21,895 nt of DNA from Mucidula mucida (taxonomy: Eukaryota; Basidiomycota; Agaricomycetes; Agaricales; Physalacriaceae): assembly GCA_015501055.1 (NCBI GenBank), contig JADNYV010000561.1, positions 1-21,895 of the forward strand. The letters run 5' to 3'. Shown one piece after another: positions 1 to 8,698 of the stretch. The position numbers were made by a program, and so were the translations under genes. The notes under the pieces are model-generated. The model saw nothing but the letters and a program-made list of their open reading frames with translations. It was not told the origin of the DNA and made no database searches. The stretch's first letter is position 1; each line of letters begins with the position of its first letter.

Positions 1-429
1 CTTCTACTTCACTGTTCATTCTCAAGGGCTACTAAGTATTAGTTCGACCTTTGGACGTGCGGGTCGTCGCAGCTGTATATAGAGAGAAACACCACGAGTG
101 TTAAAGCTATTTCGTTCATTCGAGTGGATCCTCTCGACTTTGTCCAGTGTCAAACCTATCACGAATTTCGACCACTGAACAAGCTCATGCGAAATAATTC
201 GATGGTCGGGAAGGCTTTGAAAACCCGAGGTGAGCTAGATGGGGTGTCCAAACATTCGAATACGCTCCGCTTGAATGAGTTTAGATCCCCGCCTTGACCT
301 TGAATACAATGCATTGGCCCAATTCGGCCCATGACCAGTCGCTTCTTTCACGTCAAGTGAGCCTATACTATACACGCTTGGTTATCCGAACGCATTGCAA
401 GTGGGCTGGGCACGAAAAGTTTCTTGTGA
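1..429. other. Gene-poor left edge with relic coding sequence
   Basis: I see no intact gene here. The plus strand has a short open stretch around 110-290 whose translation (containing VQCQTYHEF and KTRGELDG) recurs at 891-984, so this is probably an eroded exon of an unrecognised family. No start codon, promoter or clear splice pair could be assigned. Confidence 0.4.
142..244 (+). repeat. Diverged direct repeat, copy 1
   Basis: About 100 bp that match 891-984 in the same orientation with several substitutions and a small indel (roughly three quarters of positions identical by eye). Both copies contain the peptides VQCQTYHEF and a variant of ETRGDLDG in the same reading frame. The frame-keeping suggests a duplicated coding fragment rather than a simple-sequence repeat. 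The family was not recognised. Confidence 0.7.
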
Positions 430-592
430 GCTAACATTGGAAACACTTGTAGATGACTGAGAATCAGACATTCGTATTGGTGGCGAACGACAGTCTATGT
501 GTCATCAGTACCTCTAACGACAAACCGACCTCATATGCCTCCTGATGGTGGCGGCCATGCCATGTCGAAGACAACTCCGCGATTGGGCGGAG
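430..592 (+). pseudogene. Collapsed copy of the gene at the right end (inverted paralogue)
   Basis: The segment has an acceptor-like TTGTAG followed by ATG (453) and the peptide MTENQTFV. This matches the exon 2 start of the minus-strand gene at 19386-20038 (MTEKQIFV), including the preceding intron sequence (gagctaacat...gtag). After about 20 codons the similarity jumps to that gene's 3' end: the DNA for a DRPH-like stretch and a GG(Y)GGHA stretch, then gacaactc.gcgat.ggg. Roughly 400 bp of the middle are missing and the frame soon meets a stop. I read this as an internally deleted pseudogene. The product family is unknown. Confidence 0.6.
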
Positions 593-1250
593 GGCATATT
601 GTAATGTTGAAAGAGTATCCGTTTTCGGGTGAAAGTATTGTGCGCGACTTACACCATCAGTTTAGATCATGTTCCTTTCGAAGTCTACACGTTGGCTGCT
701 TGGGCCGAATATTCCTATGTGAATGAGTAAGTGCTAAGTGTCGCGACCTGCCAGTGAAGATACTAGGATGTGTTTCTCGACGCTGATGATACCAATCCTG
801 TCTTCGCTGCTGCACGGTGCACAGTTTTTATCAATCAACAGCGGCTGAAATCCTTCGCAGGACCTATCAGGGAGAATTTTCTAGAGCTGCGTCCAGTGTC
901 AGACCTATCATGAATTTGGACTACTGAACACGCTCGGGCGGAAGGTCAGGATGGGTTTGGAAACCCGCGGTGACCTCGATGGGACGCGGCCGGCGGAGAG
1001 CGTTACCCCCACTATCTGTATGCAGTGCGCAATGATTTTATCTAGTATAGTGGACGGGGTACTATTATCTCATCTGAGTGCCTTGATGTCCGGAGTACTT
1101 ATTCAATTCTGTACCAATGTCGAGCACAGTTGGAGGGCAGTCCGTCTGATATGGCCGACATTGAAATATATGGGAAGAAGAAAACAGCTCGTTATCTACA
1201 CGCAGAAACCACAATACTGGTACAAGTCTCATCAAATTCATACACTCTCC
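593..1250. other. Relic-containing intergenic region
   Basis: No intact gene was found. A plus-strand open stretch near 763-911 (peptide beginning VFLDADDTNPVF) looks coding-like but has no start codon and ends quickly. The long plus-strand open frame across 951-1451 runs opposite the last exon and intron of the MYND gene. I treat it as an antisense shadow. Confidence 0.4.
891..984 (+). repeat. Diverged direct repeat, copy 2
   Basis: Second copy of the repeat at 142-244. A stop codon lies just upstream in the shared frame, so this copy cannot be a continuous part of a gene with its own 5' side. It supports local duplication followed by decay. Confidence 0.7.
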
Positions 1251-2726
1251 CTAGTCGTGATGCCGTTCTACACCCTGGCATGTGTCGCTATCATGAGCGC
1301 CATGAGCACAGGCGCTCTTCATGCACACCATCGAGCAGGTGAGAAAGCGCTGACAGAACGGGCAGTAGTAATACATATGTTCCGCAGCAAACGGTTTTGG
1401 GCACTAAGATTCAAAGACAATAATCAGCTTCATCGTCGCGCATACAATTGATATTGCTCACCCTAGGATAATTCCCACATCTCACGACGACCTTGTGGTC
1501 GATCTCATCCGTGTATTTGTCCACCACGTTAAGGAGGAACTGCCACGCCTGTGGCATGGAAACCTTTCCGAACCCCGACTTCAACGCGACCGAGAGCTCT
1601 CCTCTTACGATGGACGCCATACTCGGGCGACACCTCACCGCGTCAGCTATCATAGCGAAAATCTCCTCAATCCACGGCAAGTCCATATTGTCACCCAACA
1701 GGTCCACAGCGAGACTGAGGGTGATCACAAAGCCAGATGTTAGCGCTGAAGCAAGTGCAGTCCCAAACGCATCAGAGTCCTCGACAAGGAATATCGAGTG
1801 TAGCTGCGCCAAAATCCATACGGCGGGCTTTTCCTGTCCTGCCTGGACACTGCGGTCTAGTAAGAGGATGAGAGAAGGAACGAGTCCGTGTCGCAAGATC
1901 ACCGCGTGGTTATGCAGGTTGCGGGAGCCTAGTAGGCCTACGCACAACACATTCGTCAGAAAATAGTCTGGGATATCGATTCGGTGTGGATCAAGACGGA
2001 GCTCGGTCGCCAGAGCACAGACCCTCTCTAAATCGCGCAAAAGCGGTGCGCCGACGGTATAGGTGTTGACGGTGGGAAAGAAGTCCCAGAATGGGTTCGC
2101 ATGCTTGTTTCGGGGAGCGGTGATCAGCGCGAGGACATTTTGAAGGTGTGAGACGACCGGGGCGGTGCATTCGGAAGAGGAGAAGAGGACGATGTAGTTG
2201 AGAAAGATACGGAAATAATTAAGCCTGCCGCGCGGTGTGGGTGGGCCTTCCATGAACACCTGCATACCCGTTGGGGTGGCGAGGAGAAGTGACAAGGCGG
2301 AGAAGACGCTGTTGAGGATGGGAGAGATGCTCTCAATGTCTTTGTTCGCGCGTGGGGATAGTAGGTGCAATAATAGCATGATCTGGTATAGAACTGAAGG
2401 AGAGAAAATATGAAGATGATCTTGGTAGACGTCTTCTAGGTAGATGTCGCTCAACGCGTTGAACATCTGCAGAAGCAAACGATGGAAGGCATTGGGTGTG
2501 TAGACGGGAGCAGCGGCGTCTTCAGCGGCTGGCTTGAAATGGGAATCCAGGAGGATATCCGGCAGAGCGGCGAGAAACTGCGCATCGCGTCCATTGTTGT
2601 AGTCGTCGAGTGCGGTGACTGCACGGTTCATTAACCGATGAGCTAGAATCTGTCAATATCATTAGAACAACACAACGACGATTCGAACAAAATACTGACA
2701 TCAGGTGAGCGTATCGGGACGGTCAT
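1251..2726 (-). CDS. MYND-type zinc finger protein (455 aa, three exons)
   Basis: Exons are 2700-2726, 1462-2649 and 1251-1403, with introns of 50 and 58 bp that have GT/AG ends and keep the frame. Exon 1 supplies the only upstream in-frame ATG (MTVPIRSPD, then ILAHRLMNRA). About 390 residues are predicted all-helical and leucine-rich, typical of the scaffold in Agaricomycete MYND proteins. The last exon carries the finger: YYYCPFCQRFLTC, then C-x3-C spacing and a late His and Cys (H-x4-C), with earlier Cys residues split across the splice junction (RCGNYPR | CPKPF). MYND fingers are protein-interaction zinc modules and no enzyme activity is implied. Compared with the divergent neighbour at 3345-5237, it lacks the roughly 115-residue exon after the finger and stops eight residues past the last Cys. 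The tail may be lost. No ligand or partner can be named. Confidence 0.83.
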
Positions 2727-3344
2727 GGTTTGGGGAGGAGAGATCTCAGATGATTGACGGTTAGAAGGCGCTTACACCGAACAAAGAGACCTCGTCCACA
2801 ACGCTCTGTTACCTCACCAGATAACATTAGAACGTGACCGTTAGTGGACAGCCCCATTAGGAAAAGCCTGTGGACTGCTGAACAATGGGCGGATGCATAT
2901 TAGGGCAGATAAGATTTTCCGATTCCGGTCCTGTCAGAGCTAGGGGCATTCGGCAAAGAAATTCTGTGTGGCGAATTATACGTCACCGCAAGGATAGAGA
3001 GGAGTCCGGTGACGGACATGATACCAGACACCTTTGTCCCAGACGAGTACCTGGACAATGGCAATGTCGGCATCAGGACAGGATGTATTGTCCTTCTATC
3101 AGTACAGCTGCCTGTGCGACATTCGGCGAAACAGTCTTTGGCGAGTTGGCACGGTATTACACATGGCATCGCCGCACAGATATGGAGTATTCCTGTTGAG
3201 AGATTCCAGTGACAGACACGGTACCAACCGTCCCGGATGCGTTGTGCAGAGGCAGATGAGCGCAAGATCAAAAAAGATTTGATAACCACGTGGTGATGGC
3301 GTGTTTTCCTTCCTGCCGTCACGCTGCTATTCTTGGCTCCGATA
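2727..3344. promoter_or_regulatory. Shared divergent intergenic region between two MYND genes
   Basis: This 618-bp span lies between two head-to-head MYND genes and must hold both promoters. No convincing TATA box was seen on either side. The plus strand has an open frame over about 2917-3212 with coding-like peptides (VLSELGAFGKEIL, then SPVTDM) but no clear start. Parts of it are repeated within the span (2946-3040 and 3119-3236), so I regard it as decayed duplicated sequence rather than a gene. Confidence 0.4.
2946..3236 (+). repeat. Diverged tandem duplication (about 2946-3040 and 3119-3236)
   Basis: The two halves share cattcggc(a/g)aa, then (t)ggcga, then cgca, then ga.tcc(g/a)gtgac(g/a)gaca in the same order, with indels between blocks. 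One frame reads FGKEILCGEL in the first half and FGETVFGEL in the second, so the duplicated unit may once have been coding. Similarity is partial and judged by eye. Confidence 0.4.
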
Positions 3345-5237
3345 ATGCAAGCATTGAAGGTGCTTGATATTCGCTGACTCTGATCTTTACTGAATCGCTG
3401 TACACTCTAATAGAAATCCGCTCTCAATGGCTCCTTGGACGCGCTTGAAAAGATCATCCACAAAGTTACCAATAATGAGGATGCCCTTGTCCTGTTTCTC
3501 CCTACGTTCTCCCGACTTCTTCAGTCGACGCGTATTCCAGACGGAAACTCGAGCGACGACGACAAACATCGCTTTCTCATCATAACAAGACAAACTTTCC
3601 ATGCCGTCGCGATCGGCATGTCCGATTCTCCTGCTTCGAATCAAGCACTGGTCGCTGCCCTCACGTTTAACCTTCCAGATATGTGCGACTTTGCCATCGC
3701 CTTCTTCCGCCTCTTTGTCCTGGATGTGACATCGCTTTCCCCATCTGATGTCGAACTCGCCAGGGAAATGAAAGAAACTGTCTTTCCCGGAGCGTTTTAT
3801 GGCATCTTCGCCATACCCTCAGCATTCGCCGTCGCGTCCAGTCATACAGGGCTATTCGACTGCCTGACGCGGGTGTGGGTGCTCGTAGCGACTGAACGGC
3901 AGCCACCGCCCGTTGTAGACCAGTACTTGGCAATCGTCCTTGGACTCGGCGAGCGGTTTGGGCAGAAGTCACCCGGGATGGATGAATTCCGCAATGCATT
4001 GGAACAGCTCCCCAGTGCGCTCATAGTCACCTGCACTCTCCAGCGCATCATCAACGATCTTCACACGACTCCGATTGATGTCCAAATCGTCCGCCAAAAC
4101 GTCTTTATGCTATCACAGTGCTGTATGGGCTCGCTCAAGATGTATCGTGCCTGTTTGGCATCTCATATAGCCAAGTGGTGCTGTGTTATCATGAAGCGCC
4201 TCATGTCGAGAAAGCACGTCCTCCCAGCAGGCTGCGAGCAAACCGTGACCAGAATTGTTGACGTTATACTCATTCTGCTTCGATTTGTGTTCCAAGCAGG
4301 ATGGTCGGTGATGGTGGAGGCTATGGAACATGGATTCATGGATTGCGTGTTTCGCTGTCAACCGCTCCTGGATTACCAGGAGATATCGCAGAGTCAAATT
4401 GGAAAGTCTCTTGGTTCGGCGTTTGCTGAGCAGGTCGATTTGTTCAATGCTTTCACCGTGCATCGGCAGGTTCTACGAGCTTCGCACAGGGCTGTCAAGA
4501 AGGTGTTGTACATGAACCTTGAGGACAATATCGAAAAGGAGGGACCGCTATGGGATGCGTGGGAGCGATTTAGAGATATCGTCGATGAACGATGGCAAGC
4601 AAAAGAAGACTATATTCAAGCTGGACCCAAGGATTGGTGCGATAACGAGCCGGTGAGAAGAACGACTTGACTGAATGACCATATCTAACTTGTTATCGCA
4701 GTGTCAAATGTTTTCATCCCCTCAACGCAGACTGAAGCTATGCGCATGCGCATTCTCGTACTACTGCTCGCGCACTTGCCAGCGAGCCGCCTGGAAGACC
4801 GGACATAAAGAAACCTGCCAAGCTCAGCAGAAGGCCATCAAAGGTTATTCGTTTTCACAGACAGCAGACTCACCATACTGATCCTCAACATAGAAGGTGC
4901 ACCGATTCCCACAACGCAGAGAGACATCCAATTCTTCTTCGCCATGGCCGAGGGCGATTATAATTTTCACAGCGACCAGATTAACAAACTCACCAACGAC
5001 TTTCTTAGAGCGTGTCGGAGTACCAGCGTGCTGCCATCCCCCGTTGTCATCCAATTCGACTACGTGTCTGTTCCGAGAAAGGTTACGATCACGACGGCGG
5101 ATAAGATTCCTAAGCGAGGCGATTGGGAAGGGATCGTGGAGAAGGGGAGGATGAACTTTGGAAGACTCGTTTATCTCACCGTGCAGGACAATGGGAAACC
5201 ATTCCAAGTTTTTGGAGTTATCGACGAACCACGATGA
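3345..5237 (+). CDS. MYND-type zinc finger protein (579 aa, four exons)
   Basis: Exons are 3345-3359, 3414-4652, 4702-4843 and 4894-5237; introns are 54, 49 and 50 bp, all GT-AG and frame-preserving. The main exon has no ATG at its start. The 15-nt first exon (MQALK) joined to KSALNGSLDAL solves this, and its intron carries a ctgac branch-like site. Residues 1 to about 415 form a helical leucine-rich scaffold. Residues about 417-460 hold the MYND finger (WCDNEPC at the junction, LCAC, YYCSRTCQ, W-x4-H-x3-C). The last exon gives a C-terminal domain beginning EGAPIPTTQ with FFFAMAEGD, a layout I associate with Agaricomycete MYND proteins. One finger pair is C-x-C rather than C-x2-C. Expected role: protein-protein contact, perhaps transcriptional; the partner is unknown. 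It is divergent from a paralogue lacking the C-terminal domain. Confidence 0.9.
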
Positions 5238-5720
5238 TACTACATACATACGGTTCAGATTCACAGTGTAGACCCTAAAGTTGAATTGTGTACAATTCAT
5301 AATCTACGGTATTTTCCCCAGAGATATTCTCCGGCCCGATCAGCCGCCTCTTCCCTTTTAACACTCGTCCAACACTCGTCTATGCCATTGTTCTAAAGCG
5401 ACTGCCTGGCCCTGGAACCAAGTCATCGTTAGCATTGTTCTGGTGGTGGACCGCTTCAAGGTGGAGAGCCGCTTCTCCTACTAGACAACGAAATACCAGT
5501 GACTTTGCATGTTGTTCCCGCTACCTAGCAGCGACGAGAGCGTGAAGTGGGGCTCTCTTACTCTCTGGGACTTCTGCTGTAGCATAGCACAAGATGTTAT
5601 GACCTTTTATCTATCAGGATTCATCGGCTACATTGTTTGATGAACATGAAATGTGGACGTGAACCAATTACCGAACACGTCGAACAATGGTACCCCGTAG
5701 TCCACACTGCACAACGGCAT
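5238..5720. other. Intergenic region after the large MYND gene
   Basis: No coding exon, RNA or repeat was recognised here. It contains the 3' flank of the 579-aa MYND gene and the distal promoter of the mini-MYND gene. Confidence 0.5.
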
Positions 5721-5764
5721 CCAATCAGGAATCCATTGTCGGCGCTCCCACTGACGGTATATAA
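5721..5764 (+). promoter_or_regulatory. CCAAT and TATA boxes of the mini-MYND gene
   Basis: CCAATCAG starts at 5721 and TATATAA spans 5758-5764. The proposed ATG is at 5838, about 74 bp after the TATA box, leaving room for a start site near 5790 and a short leader. The pairing and spacing are typical of a fungal RNA polymerase II promoter and support the small gene downstream being real. Confidence 0.55.
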
Positions 5765-5837
5765 TCTCGACACAGCGGCAGTGAACATCAACACACCCTC
5801 CTCTCGACACTCCTTCAGTTTCACCTCATCGTCCAGG

Positions 5838-6211
5838 ATGCAGTTTCTTGTAAGCCGGCTGCCTGTTCTCTGTTATTGCCTGCTGACGATTTCCCCAGCT
5901 CGACCCAGCTCTACGGAAAGGTGGTTTTTTGGGTGGTACACTTTCTTGGACACATTACGCGATAAAATGACGGTGATGCCTGTTACAGGAAGGCTTGTTA
6001 TCCACTGTATGAACGAAAACGTATGTCCTTTTTGATTGGTATCGTTGGCTGTCCTGACGATTATTACTGTTAGTGTTTAGAACCCATTACTGAAGAGAAA
6101 CGCTATATGCGCTGTTCTGCGTGTCTTAGCTATGTGGTGTGCTCTCGTACATGCTTCAGGGCGACCTGGAAGCACAGTTATCATGGGTCTCAAGCATGTC
6201 GTGAACGCTGA
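5838..6211 (+). CDS. Mini MYND zinc finger protein (67 aa, four exons)
   Basis: Exons are 5838-5849, 5899-5920, 5989-6020 and 6074-6211; introns are 49, 68 and 53 bp (donors GTAAGC, GTGGTT, GTATGT). The product is almost nothing but a finger: HCMNENC, then RCSACLSYVVCSRTCFRATW, then H-x4-C, ending ACRER. That is a complete set of eight zinc ligands (C-x4-C, C-x2-C, C-x3-C, H-x4-C). If introns 1 and 2 are retained the frame stays open and adds an N-terminal hydrophobic stretch, so a 113-aa form is possible. The helical scaffold of its neighbours is absent. It is either a relic finger from a larger gene or a true minimal MYND protein that could compete for partners. The promoter in front favours expression; the GTGGTT donor is weak. 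Confidence 0.62.
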
Positions 6212-7067
6212 GGCGCTCACTTCAGAACTGATACCAGGACCTCATGTATATACTATCTATTTATCGATAGTCTTTCGTTGTAATTATCACTAATAGATTA
6301 ATCTCAAAGTTGCCGCGCTGTCCGGCTCGTACCCACTAACCAAGCCATGCCTGGTATCATATCATGACAGCAACCCGAATCGCCATTTTATTCGCCTTAA
6401 AGCTTCGGTCACCGCAATGAATCACTGAGAGGTCCTCCAAGGTCAACTTGATTCCAGTCTTTGGTATGAACTCGCTGGCGCACATCAACTACTTATTTAT
6501 TCTGAAATTAAGTAGACCATTTACTAACACATGAAATATTGATACTCCGTCTATTCGTACGCTTGACGCTTCGCGTTCTCGTCGTGCTCGTTCCAAAGCG
6601 GTCCTTGGCGCAGATGATGGCGGTGTGAATGAAAGGCGGGTCTACCCACTTCCTCTTTCACCCGATCACCACCATCACGAACGTTAAAGCTCTCCAGAAA
6701 GACAGGCGCATGCGCGATATGTACACTGAAGCTCACCATCCGAGATTTAGGGTATGACTCTGGAGCGCAACCTGGTAAATGACTCGTCTCTACAATCAAC
6801 TCTTCAGTGTTCAAGAGGAACGACTAATAGGCTAACTAACAAGTGGCTACGGAGTGATACACTGTGGGAAGATCGTGGCGCGACGCTTGGCTCCTTCACG
6901 TCACCGACAAACGCGAAGCTCCACACACGAGTTTCGCGAATACCGTGACACCCTTCCTTAAGATGGATTTGGAGTCTTCGGTCTGATATGTCCGGTAGGT
7001 GGAAACAGCCTGAGGTTCCATACGTAAGACTCCCTCCTTCATTCATTCTCCTTTGCGCTCTTCCAAC
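6212..7067. other. Intergenic region between the MYND cluster and GH43
   Basis: I found no family-recognisable exon. Two open stretches on the minus strand (about 6551-6814 and 6804-7067) have coding-like composition (for example a piece reading RVWSFAFVGDVKEP) but no coherent exon joining could be made. Either could be part of an unrecognised gene or chance. The GH43 promoter must lie in the last few hundred bases; no TATA box is obvious. Confidence 0.4.
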
Positions 7068-8698
7068 ATGCATACAGCAATATTCCTCATCGCCCTCCTC
7101 GCATCCTTCGCCAACGCATACCCCAATCCGCTTCCCATGAAGGGAGACATCACGTCACCACAAGGAGGCAGTCCGACTCTCTGTAAACAGGACGATACGT
7201 ACTACTTATTCAGTGAGCGGTGTATGCCATTTATGTCCTACACACTGTCTTATAGCGTGCATAGCCGGCGGTGTGGGCATACCTTACTACACCTCGACGG
7301 ATATGGTCACCTGGAATTCGACGGGACGTGTATGGCCAGACGGCGGCGCCTCGTGGACAGACGAATACAGTGGGGGCCCGAACCGCAAGCTCTGGGCGCC
7401 CGATTGCACTGTATTGGACGGTGTGATTCATGTGTGTCTTCTACTAGCCTCTGCAGAGAATGCCGACTCAATGTGTTCCACAGCTGTTTTACTGCGCATC
7501 CACCATTGGCTCTCAACACGTATGTTTCCGCTCTCATCTGAACACAGTGGATTAGCACTGAAGGAAGGATCTCGGCTAGTCTGCGATCTTCTATGCTACA
7601 TCGGATACCGGCGGTGTCGGTATGCATTGATTGTCGCCCCTGCTTCTGAATTCCACTCAGACAGATTGTAGGCAGTTGGACAAACGGTGGACTTGTCGTT
7701 TCCACAAACGATGGCGATGATCGAAATGTACGCATCATCCCTTCCCTCCCTTACCCCAGTCTACTGATATATGCGAACAAAGGCGATTGATCCAAAGTGA
7801 GTTGAACGTCTTCTACATCCGTGTTTTGGGAAGCTAAATGTCGCGCTGTATTAAAGCTTTAGCATCGGTAGGTGACATATCGTCCCTATGCTCCTCACCT
7901 CACATCCCTTGGCAGATCCTGTACACTACCTGACATTCGGCTCCTACTGGACAGGAATCTACGGGTACTACATTCCTCTTACGCACCCCAATGCTCACCC
8001 CCGCTTCCCAATACAGCGTCCAGCTCGATCCAACGACAATGATGCCACGCGTCAACGCAACCACTGATCATCTCGCCCAAAGGACCAACGGCGCTCTTCC
8101 CGCTGCACAGCCCGCCGCCGAAGAAGCCCCAGTCTTATTCAAGTATGCCGACTGGTGGTACCTGTTCACGTCGTGGAACTCTGACAACGAGTATTATCAG
8201 ACACGAGTGACGAGGTCGTCGACGTGCGTTCATATTGCTTTTGTGCTGTATCCGAAAGTTCAATGTTCAACTGTTGGCAGATACAACTCTGGATACGTGG
8301 ATTCTAATGGGACCGCCGCGCTGCGTAACGGTGGAGATGTGATATTGACGCGTCACGACTCGGTGAGTTGACAGTCGCTGTTCTTCGGTTTCCGCCATTT
8401 ATCGCTCTGACGGAAAGATACTCGGACCTGGTGGGGAAGACACGTTTGTCGATACGGATGGTACGGTGTTCTTGGTATACCGTGCGTAGTCACTGCTGCT
8501 CAAAACCCTCCTGTCTGTAACCTCTTCAACCAGATTATAAAACTGGCTCTCCAGGTTCTTTAGCATTCCATGTATGTCTAGCCCTGCTCATGAAGAGCGG
8601 AAATACATACTGAGTACTTATCACATACACAGATTGGTCTCAATCGCATGGACATGTCCAGTGGATGGCCTTTCCTAGTAAACACATCGACGCCGTAA
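7068..8698 (+). CDS. Secreted GH43 arabinanase-like protein (324 aa, 13 exons)
   Basis: Exons: 7068-7212, 7265-7431, 7484-7519, 7580-7619, 7672-7727, 7783-7796, 7857-7867, 7916-7964, 8017-8223, 8281-8362, 8418-8481, 8534-8571, 8633-8698; all GT-AG and in frame. A signal peptide (MHTAIFLIALLASFANA) precedes a five-bladed GH43 fold of usual length. Landmarks: DDTYYLF, IPYYTSTDMVTW, KLWAPD, FYCASTIGSQHSAI, GSWTNGG, RNAIDPN, LTFGSYWTGIYGVQLDP, EAPVLFKYADWWYLF, GPGGED and a closing SSGWPF. Family members cut alpha-1,5-arabinan outside the cell. The Asp in WAPD (pKa modulator) and the Glu in EEAP (general acid) are present. The blade-1 general base, normally in an HDP motif, is replaced by GSP (GGSPTLCK), so hydrolysis may be lost. 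Exons of 14 and 11 nt are notable; for the 11-nt one an alternative acceptor (tttag, 7862) would leave 5 nt. Confidence 0.92.

Noticed and set aside
951..1451. 166-codon plus-strand open frame
   Set aside because: It runs antisense to the MYND gene's last exon and intron. The minus strand there encodes a clear zinc-ligand pattern with good splice sites, whereas this frame has no recognisable motif.
3667..4463. Several minus-strand open frames within the 579-aa MYND gene
   Set aside because: They are shadows of the long plus-strand exon, which is continuous with a MYND finger and C-terminal domain.
7053..7541. Single long open frame reading through from the GH43 start
   Set aside because: After codon 48 the frame loses GH43 character; splicing at 7213-7264 restores IPYYTSTDMVTW. 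The open read-through is chance.
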